Below, piece by piece: positions 1-6,523 of a stretch of DNA of 8,150 bases. A program made the position numbers and the translations under genes. The DNA comes from Candidatus Omnitrophota bacterium (lineage in GTDB: Bacteria > Omnitrophota > Omnitrophia > Omnitrophales > Abzuiibacteriaceae), in the NCBI GenBank assembly GCA_016206995.1, contig JACQQN010000034.1:1-8150 (forward strand), read 5' to 3'. A model generated the notes under the pieces. It did no database searches. It saw nothing but the letters and a program-made list of their open reading frames with translations, and was not told the origin of the DNA. How positions within the stretch are numbered: position 1 is the first letter of the stretch; every line of letters begins with the position of its first letter.

Positions 1-414
1 ATTCCCACTGAAAAAGTAAGTGAAGTAAACTGCGGGAAGAAGAAAATTTGAGAACTGAAATTTTTCCCTGGTTACTTTCTTGTCCAAATGGAGTTGACGG
101 TTGAGAGCTGGTACCTTGTGAATATTACGCCGGTCGTTTCTGGATTTGTTGGTTCAGGGAAGCGTCCCATTCCGCTTGCGGAATCAGAAATGCTTAACAT
201 TCTTCAGCAACAAGAAGAAAAAACGGCTAAGCCGAAACCAAAAGTTGAATTTGAAGTAGGTGAAAGTATTCGCGTTAAAGAAGGTGCGTTTTCAAATTTT
301 AACGGGGTTGTTGAAGAATTAAACCCCAACCGCGGGAAATTAAAAGTGATGGTCAGTATTTTTGGCCGTTCAACGCCGGTTGAGCTTGAGTATTGGCAGG
401 TTGAGAAAATTTAG
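1..414 (+). pseudogene. nusG: nusG 3' part (antitermination factor NusG), 5' end outside window, frame interrupted by in-frame TGA
   Basis: Reading frame 1 from base 1 to the TAG at 412-414 gives the second half of the NusG NGN domain, a linker and the KOW domain. NusG binds the RNA polymerase clamp during elongation and contacts Rho or ribosomal protein S10 through KOW. Codons 1-16 read IPTEKVSEVNCGKKKI, then TGA at 49-51, then ELKFFPGYFLVQM. This matches the family pattern of a VPTEEV stretch, a basic GGxRRKSE stretch and KFFPGYVLVQM (E. coli). The stop falls where E. coli has Ser, so one base change from TCA would explain it. Both sides of the stop are conserved without a length change, so this is a substitution and not a frameshift. 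It may be a real nonsense mutation, a recoding site or a sequencing error; the sequence alone cannot decide. The position right before rplK is the usual one for nusG. Confidence 0.75.
88..414 (+). CDS. nusG: Downstream open part of NusG: end of NGN domain plus KOW domain
   Basis: This is the longest frame with a start codon after the TGA at 49-51 (108 aa). It begins inside the NGN domain at the Met of the conserved LVQM strand, continues with SWYLVNITPVVSGFVGS (family WHLVRxTPxVxGFVG), then a Lys/Pro-rich linker (about residues 40-52) and a complete KOW domain (about 53-108, FEVGESIRVKEGAFSNFNG and VSIFGRSTPVELEYWQVEKI). No Shine-Dalgarno-like sequence precedes the ATG, and the Met is a normal internal family position. 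I therefore regard this as the tail of a longer gene and not as an independent start. If the TGA is real, a freely made KOW-containing fragment without an intact NGN domain would not be expected to bind polymerase normally. Confidence 0.5.
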   Translation: MELTVESWYLVNITPVVSGFVGSGKRPIPLAESEMLNILQQQEEKTAKPKPKVEFEVGESIRVKEGAFSNFNGVVEELNPNRGKLKVMVSIFGRSTPVELEYWQVEKI

Positions 415-416
415 CA

Positions 417-839
417 ATGGCAAAAAAGATTAAAACATTCATTAAATTACAAGTGTCTGGCGGGCAAGCAAATCCGGCACCGCCCATTGGTCCTGCGCTT
501 GGTCAGCATGGTGTGAACATCATGGAGTTTTGTAAACAGTTTAACGAGCGGACCAAAGATAAACAAGGCAGCGTGGTTCCGGTCGTGATCAGTGTTTACG
601 AGGATAAATCGTTTTCATTTATTATGAAGTCGGCGCCGGTGGCAAGCATGCTTAAAAAAGCTGCGGGTCTTGCAAAGGCGAGCGGCGAACCCAATCGTTT
701 AAAGATTGGTAAAGTAACGCGCAGTGATGTTGAAAGAATCGCAAAAGAGAAAATGCCCGACTTAAACACAACGAAACTTGAAAGTGCCATGAGAACTGTC
801 GAAGGAACCGCTCGCAGCATGGGGATTGAAGTCGCATGA
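417..839 (+). CDS. rplK: 50S ribosomal protein L11
   Basis: Complete L11, 140 aa, the usual family length. L11 sits at the base of the L12 stalk on the GTPase-associated region of 23S rRNA and is also needed for RelA-dependent stringent signalling in organisms that have it. The N-terminal domain shows the Pro-rich NPAPPIGPALGQHGVNIMEFC (residues 19-39), the flexible part contacted by elongation factors and targeted by thiostrepton-type drugs. The C-terminal rRNA-binding domain follows, ending in the typical GTARSMGIEV. The ATG lies 2 nt after the nusG stop with only a weak SD, which suggests coupling to nusG translation. The TGA stop at 837-839 overlaps the rplA start (ATGA). It comes exactly where L11 should end, which is good evidence that TGA is a stop in this genome. 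Confidence 0.97.
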   Translation: MAKKIKTFIKLQVSGGQANPAPPIGPALGQHGVNIMEFCKQFNERTKDKQGSVVPVVISVYEDKSFSFIMKSAPVASMLKKAAGLAKASGEPNRLKIGKVTRSDVERIAKEKMPDLNTTKLESAMRTVEGTARSMGIEVA

Positions 840-1546
840 AAAAGCGAAGCAAACGTCAACAAGAACGTGCCAAGCTGGTACAAGCTGGGAAAAATTACAG
901 TCTGGCTGAAGCAGTCAAAATTTTGAAGCAGCTTCCTAAAGGAAAGTTTGACGAATCTTTTGAGTTGCACTTGCAACTTGGAATTAAGCCGGATCAGTCG
1001 AACGAAGCGGTTCGGGGAACTGCAAGTTTGCCTCATGGATCTGGAAAGAAAGTTCGAGTCCTGTGCTTTTGCAAAGGTGAAGGTGCCCGAGCTGCAGAAG
1101 CGGCAGGCGCTGATTATGTTGGCGGGGAAGATTACATCACGAAAGTTCAAGGCGGTTGGATGGAATTTGATTCGGTGATTGCACATCCCGATATGATGCG
1201 GGAAGTCAGCAAACTAGGCCGTGTTTTGGGACCGCGCGGACTCATGCCAACTCCAAAAACGGGAACCGTGTCACTCGATGTTGCGAAAGCCGTGAAGGAA
1301 GTGAAAGCGGGACGGACCGAATTCAAGAGTGATAAAACTGGTGGGATTCACGTGGCTTGTGGAAAAATTTCATTTCCGGAAGAAGCGTTGACCGAAAACG
1401 CGAAAACAGTCCTGAAAGCAATCGCGCAAGCGAAACCTGCTTCCGTAAAAGCGGATTACATCAAGCGAGTGTATGTATCAACAACACAAGGACCCGGCCT
1501 CCAAGTGGAAGCAGCCTCGTTCGCCACTAAAGATGAAGGGCAGTAA
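836..1546 (+). CDS. rplA: 50S ribosomal protein L1
   Basis: Complete L1, 236 aa, close to the usual 230 or so. L1 forms the mobile stalk that helps move deacylated tRNA out of the E site, and in many bacteria it represses its own operon by binding mRNA. Visible hallmarks are VRGTASLPHG at residues 59-68 and the signature region LGRVLGPRGLMPTPKTGTV at about 127-145, followed by the GRTEFKSDKTGGIH segment of domain I. The start overlaps the rplK stop as ATGA, and a GGGG run at 821-824 inside rplK can act as SD at 11 nt. If L1 autoregulation exists here, its site would have to lie inside nusG or rplK coding sequence, because there is almost no leader before rplK. I could not recognise such a site. 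Confidence 0.97.
   Translation: MKKRSKRQQERAKLVQAGKNYSLAEAVKILKQLPKGKFDESFELHLQLGIKPDQSNEAVRGTASLPHGSGKKVRVLCFCKGEGARAAEAAGADYVGGEDYITKVQGGWMEFDSVIAHPDMMREVSKLGRVLGPRGLMPTPKTGTVSLDVAKAVKEVKAGRTEFKSDKTGGIHVACGKISFPEEALTENAKTVLKAIAQAKPASVKADYIKRVYVSTTQGPGLQVEAASFATKDEGQ
1535..1540 (+). promoter_or_regulatory. Ribosome binding site that supports the GTG start of rplJ
   Basis: GAAGGG lies 8 nt before GTG at 1549, inside the last codons of rplA. It supports this GTG, which has no competing ATG in a better position. Confidence 0.6.
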
Positions 1547-1548
1547 TC

Positions 1549-2079
1549 GTGGTAGAAGCTAATAAAACAATCGAAAAAGAAATGTTGCTCAAACAGTTGC
1601 TCGAGACAGCACAAACCAGCGACTATATTTTCTTCGCTAAGTTTAAAGGCCTTACAGTCAATGATTTGAACAGCCTCCGCCGGAAACTTGAAAAAGTGGC
1701 TGATGATGTATTGGTTGTCAAAAATAGTATCGCTCGAATGGTTCTGGAGCGAATCAATGCAAAGGCCGCCTGCGATTTTTTGGAAGGATCCGTCCTTCTC
1801 ACAACCGGCAAGCGTGATCCGCAAATTGTGTCAAAAGTTCTGGTTGAATTTGCGAAGGAACGCGAAAATTTTGAATTAAAAGGCGCCTTTGTTAATCAAA
1901 CCATATTCCAAAAACAATTTATTCAAGACCTTGCAAAACTTCCGTTGAAACAGGAATTGATTGCGTCGGTTGTTGGAGGTTTTAAAGCACCAATCACTGG
2001 ATTTGTTTTGGGATTGGGACAGATCGTGCGTTCACTTGTGGCCGCACTTGATCAAATTCAAAAAAAGAAAAGTTCATAA
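1549..2079 (+). CDS. rplJ: 50S ribosomal protein L10
   Basis: Complete L10, 176 aa, within the normal range. L10 anchors L12 dimers to the ribosome. The N-terminal rRNA-binding domain shows FKGLTVNDLNSLRRKL (residues 32-47) and VVKNSIARMVLE (56-67). The C-terminal helix that carries L12 dimers is about residues 148-173 (ITGFVLGLGQIVRSLVAALD), ending in a Lys-rich tail. The start is GTG, 2 nt after the rplA stop, with a GAAGGG SD at 1535-1540 and 8 nt spacing. E. coli has a long regulated leader and promoter before rplJ; here any L10-L12 binding site would have to overlap rplA. I see no obvious one. Confidence 0.96.
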   Translation: MVEANKTIEKEMLLKQLLETAQTSDYIFFAKFKGLTVNDLNSLRRKLEKVADDVLVVKNSIARMVLERINAKAACDFLEGSVLLTTGKRDPQIVSKVLVEFAKERENFELKGAFVNQTIFQKQFIQDLAKLPLKQELIASVVGGFKAPITGFVLGLGQIVRSLVAALDQIQKKKSS

Positions 2080-2082
2080 ACA

Positions 2083-2118
2083 CCCCACGGCGGGGACAGG
2101 TAACTTGTTACCTGCCCC
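2083..2118 (+). promoter_or_regulatory. Strong RNA hairpin in the rplJ-rplL spacer, with an alternative upstream hairpin
   Basis: CAGGTAAC (2097-2104) pairs perfectly with GTTACCTG (2107-2114), leaving TT between the arms, which amounts to a CTTG tetraloop if the last pair opens. The stem extends through GGGG (2092-2095) with CCCC (2115-2118) around one bulged A at 2096, for 12 base pairs in total. The same GGGG can instead pair with CCCC at 2083-2086 across a 5-nt loop, so two exclusive folds exist. No T-run follows, so this is not a standard intrinsic terminator. A processing site, a 3'-end stabiliser, a partial attenuator or a copy of a REP-like repeat are all possible. Confidence 0.7.
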
Positions 2119-2132
2119 CATTTGTGGAAGAT

Positions 2133-2138
2133 AAGGAG
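2133..2138 (+). promoter_or_regulatory. Ribosome binding site of rplL
   Basis: AAGGAG with 7 nt to ATG at 2146 is near optimal. It decides the start in favour of 2146 over an in-frame TTG at 2122, which would lie upstream of this SD. Confidence 0.9.
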
Positions 2139-2145
2139 AATAACC

Positions 2146-2589
2146 ATGTCAACTAGCACAGAAGAAACAAAGCAAGAAACCGCGGCAGAATCAAAATTGC
2201 CCGCGAAACTTCAAACCATTATTAAGACAGTCGAGGAATTGACTGTGATTGAACTTGCAGAGCTTGTGAAAGCGCTCGAAAAGAAATTTGGCGTTTCCGC
2301 AGCAGCAGTCGCAGTTGCAGTTGCAGCACCAGCAGGTGGTGGAGCAGCGGGCGGCGCGCAAGCAGCGGCTGAAGAAAAAACCAGCTTTCAAGTTACTCTG
2401 ACCGCCGCAGGCGATAAGAAGATTCAAGTGATTAAAGAAATCCGCGCGCTCACCAATCTTGGCTTAAAAGAAGCGAAAGACTTGGTGGAAGGTGCTCCAA
2501 AAGTCATTAAGGATGGGGCAACTAAAGAAGAAGCTGCCAAAATTAAAGCAGCGGTTGAAGCTCAGGGCGGTAAAGTCGAGATTAAATAA
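2146..2589 (+). CDS. rplL: 50S ribosomal protein L7/L12, with extended N-terminus
   Basis: Complete L12, 147 aa, against about 120-125 in most bacteria. L12 is present as several dimers on L10 and recruits and stimulates the translational GTPases. Residues 1-17 are a polar, acidic extension. The dimerisation and L10-binding helices follow at about 18-50 (TVIELAELVKALEKKFGVS), then an Ala/Gly/Val hinge at about 51-77. The globular factor-binding domain is at about 78-147, with LGLKEAKDLVEGAPKVIK (105-122) and the family ending GGKVEIK. The start is fixed by the strong SD. The gene stands apart from its neighbours: structured spacers lie on both sides, which fits the need to make this protein in excess over L10 and polymerase. 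Confidence 0.96.
   Translation: MSTSTEETKQETAAESKLPAKLQTIIKTVEELTVIELAELVKALEKKFGVSAAAVAVAVAAPAGGGAAGGAQAAAEEKTSFQVTLTAAGDKKIQVIKEIRALTNLGLKEAKDLVEGAPKVIKDGATKEEAAKIKAAVEAQGGKVEIK
2305..2328 (+). repeat. Short imperfect 6-bp tandem repeat in the rplL hinge
   Basis: Four consecutive hexamers, GCAGTC, GCAGTT, GCAGTT and GCAGCA, encode alternating Ala and Val in the hinge. Each unit adds two residues in frame, so slippage would change hinge length without breaking the gene. Confidence 0.6.
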
Positions 2590-2603
2590 GCAGCACTAGC
2601 AAA

Positions 2604-2681
2604 GTCATTGCGAGCCCCACTGGGGCGTGGCAATCTGGGCTTATAGATTGCTTCACCGGTTTTCGGTCGTCTCGCAATGAC
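2604..2681 (+). repeat. 78-bp palindromic repeat (GTCATTGCGAG type) in the rplL-rpoB spacer
   Basis: The ends form a perfect 11-bp inverted repeat: GTCATTGCGAG (2604-2614) and CTCGCAATGAC (2671-2681). Inside are three further hairpins in order: CCCC/GGGG (2615-2618 with 2622-2625), GCAATCT/AGATTGC (2630-2636 with 2645-2651) and ACCG/CGGT (2655-2658 with 2664-2667). Together they give a cloverleaf-like four-way fold. From memory, repeats starting GTCATTGCGAG and containing GCAATCT/AGATTGC are dispersed in many bacterial genomes as non-coding, MITE- or REP-like elements; I cannot search to confirm. There is no transposase gene, no clear target-site duplication and no T-run for termination. It ends 9 nt before the rpoB ribosome binding site. 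Confidence 0.8.
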
Positions 2682-2690
2682 GTTATCCAA

Positions 2691-2696
2691 AAGGAG
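2691..2696 (+). promoter_or_regulatory. Ribosome binding site of rpoB
   Basis: AAGGAG with 9 nt to ATG at 2706. It follows the palindromic repeat by only 9 nt, so the repeat stem is close to where a ribosome would load. Confidence 0.9.
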
Positions 2697-2705
2697 AACC
2701 ACCTT

Positions 2706-5700
2706 ATGCTGTCAGTTGCAGAACGAGTTGAAAGAAAATCGTTTGCAAAAATTGAAGACGCAATCGCAATGCCGAATTTGGTCGAAATCCAAATTCGTTC
2801 CTACGAGGAGTTTTTACAAACCGATCGTGTGGCACGAAGAAGGAAACGCCAAGGTCTTGAAGCTGTTTTTCAAGAGGCGTTTCCGATTGAGAGTTTTGAC
2901 GGCAGTTGCCGTTTGGAATATTTGGGGTACACACTGGGTAAGCCTAAGTACTCAATTTCCGAATGTCACAAACGTGGGATGACGTATGCTGCTCCGCTCA
3001 AAGTGAAGCTTCGCATTGTCCGGAAGGGTGTTGCGAAAGAGCAGGAAGTTTACATTGGTGAAATTCCATTGATGACAGACACGGGAACGTTCGTGGTCAA
3101 CGGTGCAGAACGCGTCGTGGTGAGCCAACTCCACCGGTCACCCGGTATTTCACTCGAGCAAACACTGCACCCAAGCGGGAAAAAAGTTTATAGCGTCCGC
3201 ATCATCCCTTATCGGGGAGCGTGGGTAGAGTTTGAGGGTGACATTAATGACATCCTTTATGCTTATATCGATCGGCGCCGAAAAATTCTTGCCACAACCC
3301 TTCTTCGTGCGATTGGTTATTCGACCAATCAAGATATTGTGAAATCAATTTACGCGACGGAAAAAATCAAGGATTTTTCTCGAGCTTCCTTTAAAAAATC
3401 GGAAGATACGATCTTGGCAAAAGACGTGATGAATCCGAAAACAAAAGAAGCGCTTGTTCCTGCAGGTACGCGGCTCACTAAAGAAGTTCTCACTTCCATT
3501 GTCAACCACGATATTTCTGAAATTGAAATCGTTCAATCCGTTAGTGACGATTACGCGGTTAGCAAGACGTTAGAGCGCGATCCTTATCACAGCCAGGAAG
3601 AATCACAAATTGCTATTTATCGTAGGTCGCGGCCGGGCGATCCACCAACTCCTGAAAGTGCTAAGGATTTGATTTTCAAATTGTTTTTTGATCAACAACG
3701 CTATGATTTGGGTCAAGTCGGCCGTTTCATGTTAAACCGAAAATTGTCGCAAGATGTGCCGCTTGAACAAACCGTGTTACAGCCTGAGGACGTTGTAAAA
3801 GCCGTGCAGATGCTTCTCAAGTTGAGGAGTGGTGAGGCAAAAGTAGACGATATTGATCATTTGGGTAATCGGCGCGTACGCTCTGTGGGAGAACTTTTAC
3901 AGAATCAATTCCGGGCAGGCCTTGCACGAATGAAGCGCTCAGCGCTTGAACGCATGTCCATTTACGATTTAGATGCTGCGATGCCTCACAATTTAATTAA
4001 TCCCAAACTCATTTCCGCCGCCATCAAAGATTTTTTTGGACGCAGTCAACTTTCCCAATTTATGGATCAAACGAATCCGCTTTCAGAACTCACGCACAAA
4101 CGGAGGCTTTCCGCGTTAGGTCCAGGTGGTCTTTCAAGAGAACGCGCTGGTTTCGAAGTTCGCGACGTTCATCCGTCTCACTATGGCCGCATTTGTCCTA
4201 TTGAAACGCCGGAAGGTCCAAACATTGGACTCATTGCATCGCTTTCAACTTTTGCCCGTGTCAATAACATCGGGTTCATTGAAACGCCATACCGCCGGGT
4301 TGAAAAAGGCCGCGTGACTGAAAAGATTGATTATTTGACTGCAGATTTGGAAGATAAATATGTCATTGCAACCGCGAACGCACCCATCGATAAAAAGGGG
4401 CATTTTCTTGATAAATTGATTGCGACTCGATTTCGTGGAGACTTCCCGCTTAAGCCGCCTACCGAAATTGATTATATGGATGTTTCTCCAAAGCAACTCG
4501 TCAGTGTAGCAGCATCGTTGATTCCATTTTTAGAGCATGATGACGCAAACCGCGCACTCATGGGTTCTAACATGCAGCGCCAAGCCGTTCCTTTGCTTGA
4601 GACAGAAGACCCAATTGTGGGAACCGGTATGGAATATCCTGTTGCGGTGGATTCAGGTTCTGTAATGGCATCAAAGGCTCGCGGGACCGTGAAAGAAGTT
4701 TCTTCCGACCACATCGTGATTGATGATTTGATTTATCGGCTGAAAAAGTTCGAGCGCTCAAACGCGGGTACTTGCGTCAACCAGCGCCCACTCGTCAATG
4801 TGGGAGATAAAGTGAAGCGTGGAGATCCAATTGCAGACGGCGCAGGGACAAAAGAAGGCCGGCTCGCTTTAGGAAAGAATGTGTTGGTTGCTTTCCTTCC
4901 TTGGCGTGGGTACAACTTTGAAGACGCCATTGTCCTGAGTGAAAAACTGGTTCGGGAAGATACGTACACATCACTTCACATTGAAGAATTTGAAATTGAA
5001 GCACGCGATACAAAACTTGGTAATGAAGAAATTACACGCGACATTCCAAATGTGAGCGAAGAAGCGCTGAAGGATTTAGATGAAGAAGGAATCATTCGCG
5101 TTGGCGCTGAGGTAAAACCGGGCGACATTTTGGTTGGAAAAATTACACCGAAATCCGAAACCGAACTTTCTCCAGAAGAAAAACTTTTACGCGCAATTTT
5201 TGGTGAAAAAGCAGGCGATGTGCGTGATGCATCTCTCACGGTTCCGCCGGGCGTTGAAGGGGTTGTGGTGGATGTTCGTGTTTTTGCCCGGAAAGAGTCA
5301 AAAGCAAGAACGCGGGAAGAAAGACTTCAGGAAACCACAGAAATCGAAGAAATCAAAGAGCGTTTTCAAAAACGAATCGATGCGCTGAAAGCCGAGCGCT
5401 TGCATCGAATTTCATCGATGGTCGTTGGGAAAAAATTGTCTGACGATTTGGTAGACGACGTACTTGGTGAAGTACTGATTAAGTCAGGAAAGGTGCTCGA
5501 GAAGAAAGATTTGAAGAAATTAGAGGATTGCGATTGGGAATCCATTCGGTTGGATGATGAGCCAGAGCTTGAAGAAAATATTCGTAAAATTGCGCGAGTC
5601 TGGGGCGACGAAATCGACGAGTTGGTCGAAGAACGTGCCCGTGAAATCGATCGCGTTAAGAAAGGCGACGAACTTCCGCCCGGTGTGATCAAGCGAGTGG

Positions 5701-6512
5701 TTGCTTACGTTTGCTCAAAACGCAAGATTTCAGTTGGCGATAAAATGGCGGGCCGGCACGGCAACAAAGGTGTTATTGCAAAAATATTGCCAGAAGAAGA
5801 TATGCCATTCTTGCCGGACGGAACACCAGTTGAAATTGTTCTCAATCCGCTTGGCGTTCCATCCCGTATGAATGTAGGGCAAATTCTTGAAACCCATCTC
5901 GGTTGGGCAGCGAAAGTGCTTGGACTCAAAGTTGAAACACCTGTTTTTTCAGGTACAACTGAAACCGAAATTAAAGAAATGCTTCGAAAAGCCAAATTAC
6001 CAGAAGATGGAAAAGTATCTTTGGTGGATGGGCGCACCGGAATTCCGTTTGATGAAAAAGTGACTATTGGCTACATCTATATGATGAAGCTTGCGCACTT
6101 AGCTGATGACAAAATTCACGCACGTTCAATCGGTCCTTATTCCTTAGTAACCCAGCAACCCTTAGGCGGAAAAGCGCAATTTGGCGGTCAGCGCTTCGGG
6201 GAAATGGAAGTATGGGCGCTTGAAGCGTACGGTGCCGCGTTCACGTTACAGGAACTTTTAACTGTAAAAAGTGACGACGTCATTGGCCGTACAAAGGTTT
6301 ATGAGGCAATTGTAAAAGGTGAACCGGCGCTTCATGCAGGTACACCTGAATCATTTAATGTATTAGTGAAAGAACTTCAAAGTCTGGCATTAGATATTAT
6401 TCCAGAAAAAAAGAACATGCCGCTTAAGGAACGTGATTTAAAAGCAGCCGTTCAAGCGAAGAAATCCGAAGAGCGCAAAGAAAAAGCCAAAGAAAAACTT
6501 GGTATTCTGTAA
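2706..6512 (+). CDS. rpoB: DNA-directed RNA polymerase subunit beta
   Basis: Complete beta subunit, 1268 aa, which with beta' forms the polymerase active site. Landmarks in order: the protrusion and lobe region with MTDTGTFVVNGAERVVVSQL (about 125-145); the rifampicin pocket around residues 446-472; fork loop PIETPEGPNIGLI (about 500); the GYNFEDAI motif with acidic pair E739-D740; GDKMAGRHGNKG with K1013 and K1021, matching E. coli K1065 and K1073; and the C-terminal GGKAQFGGQRFGEMEVWALE clamp-contacting segment (about 1154-1173). The pocket residues matching E. coli Q513, D516, H526 and S531 (here Q451, D454, H464, S469) are the sensitive type; the position of E. coli S508 is Arg446. A charged helical insertion spans about 860-986, as in E. 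coli and unlike Bacillus. The start is set by AAGGAG at 9 nt. Confidence 0.98.
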   Translation: MLSVAERVERKSFAKIEDAIAMPNLVEIQIRSYEEFLQTDRVARRRKRQGLEAVFQEAFPIESFDGSCRLEYLGYTLGKPKYSISECHKRGMTYAAPLKVKLRIVRKGVAKEQEVYIGEIPLMTDTGTFVVNGAERVVVSQLHRSPGISLEQTLHPSGKKVYSVRIIPYRGAWVEFEGDINDILYAYIDRRRKILATTLLRAIGYSTNQDIVKSIYATEKIKDFSRASFKKSEDTILAKDVMNPKTKEALVPAGTRLTKEVLTSIVNHDISEIEIVQSVSDDYAVSKTLERDPYHSQEESQIAIYRRSRPGDPPTPESAKDLIFKLFFDQQRYDLGQVGRFMLNRKLSQDVPLEQTVLQPEDVVKAVQMLLKLRSGEAKVDDIDHLGNRRVRSVGELLQNQFRAGLARMKRSALERMSIYDLDAAMPHNLINPKLISAAIKDFFGRSQLSQFMDQTNPLSELTHKRRLSALGPGGLSRERAGFEVRDVHPSHYGRICPIETPEGPNIGLIASLSTFARVNNIGFIETPYRRVEKGRVTEKIDYLTADLEDKYVIATANAPIDKKGHFLDKLIATRFRGDFPLKPPTEIDYMDVSPKQLVSVAASLIPFLEHDDANRALMGSNMQRQAVPLLETEDPIVGTGMEYPVAVDSGSVMASKARGTVKEVSSDHIVIDDLIYRLKKFERSNAGTCVNQRPLVNVGDKVKRGDPIADGAGTKEGRLALGKNVLVAFLPWRGYNFEDAIVLSEKLVREDTYTSLHIEEFEIEARDTKLGNEEITRDIPNVSEEALKDLDEEGIIRVGAEVKPGDILVGKITPKSETELSPEEKLLRAIFGEKAGDVRDASLTVPPGVEGVVVDVRVFARKESKARTREERLQETTEIEEIKERFQKRIDALKAERLHRISSMVVGKKLSDDLVDDVLGEVLIKSGKVLEKKDLKKLEDCDWESIRLDDEPELEENIRKIARVWGDEIDELVEERAREIDRVKKGDELPPGVIKRVVAYVCSKRKISVGDKMAGRHGNKGVIAKILPEEDMPFLPDGTPVEIVLNPLGVPSRMNVGQILETHLGWAAKVLGLKVETPVFSGTTETEIKEMLRKAKLPEDGKVSLVDGRTGIPFDEKVTIGYIYMMKLAHLADDKIHARSIGPYSLVTQQPLGGKAQFGGQRFGEMEVWALEAYGAAFTLQELLTVKSDDVIGRTKVYEAIVKGEPALHAGTPESFNVLVKELQSLALDIIPEKKNMPLKERDLKAAVQAKKSEERKEKAKEKLGIL

Positions 6513-6523
6513 TCATGGTTTTC

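Noticed and set aside
43..64. Selenocysteine or recoding hairpin around the nusG TGA
   Set aside because: The only stem is 7 A/T pairs that includes the T of the TGA; there is no GC-rich stem-loop at the distance expected for a bacterial SECIS, and the aligned residue is Ser, not Cys.
1..839. Alternative genetic code with TGA as Gly or Trp
   Set aside because: rplK ends with TGA exactly at the family C-terminus in an ATGA overlap with rplA, Trp is always TGG, and no other gene contains an in-frame TGA.
596..1186. 196-codon open frame on the - strand across rplK and rplA
   Set aside because: It is fully antisense to two conserved ribosomal protein genes, has no recognisable family motif and looks like a codon-bias shadow.
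2061..2067. A AAA AAG slippery heptamer in correct phase near the end of rplJ, with a hairpin downstream and an open -1 frame running to a TAG at 2154-2156 just past the rplL start
   Set aside because: The hairpin is 15-24 nt away, longer than usual for bacterial -1 frameshifting; no upstream SD-like stimulator is seen; and the same heptamer in phase also occurs at 422-428 (rplK) and 6407-6413 (rpoB), so it looks like common Lys-Lys coding.
2122..2145. Upstream in-frame TTG start for rplL, adding 8 residues
   Set aside because: It lies before the AAGGAG that is ideally spaced for ATG 2146, and the extra residues translate that SD itself.
2609..2646. Possible promoter with TTGCGA and TTATAG inside the rplL-rpoB spacer
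   Set aside because: The spacing is 26 nt, far from 17, and both boxes are parts of the palindromic arms.
2604..2681. tRNA gene, suggested by the cloverleaf-like fold and length of the palindrome
   Set aside because: The 11-bp outer stem, the 8-nt middle loop and the lack of a T-loop or CCA end do not fit a tRNA; the symmetry fits a palindromic repeat.
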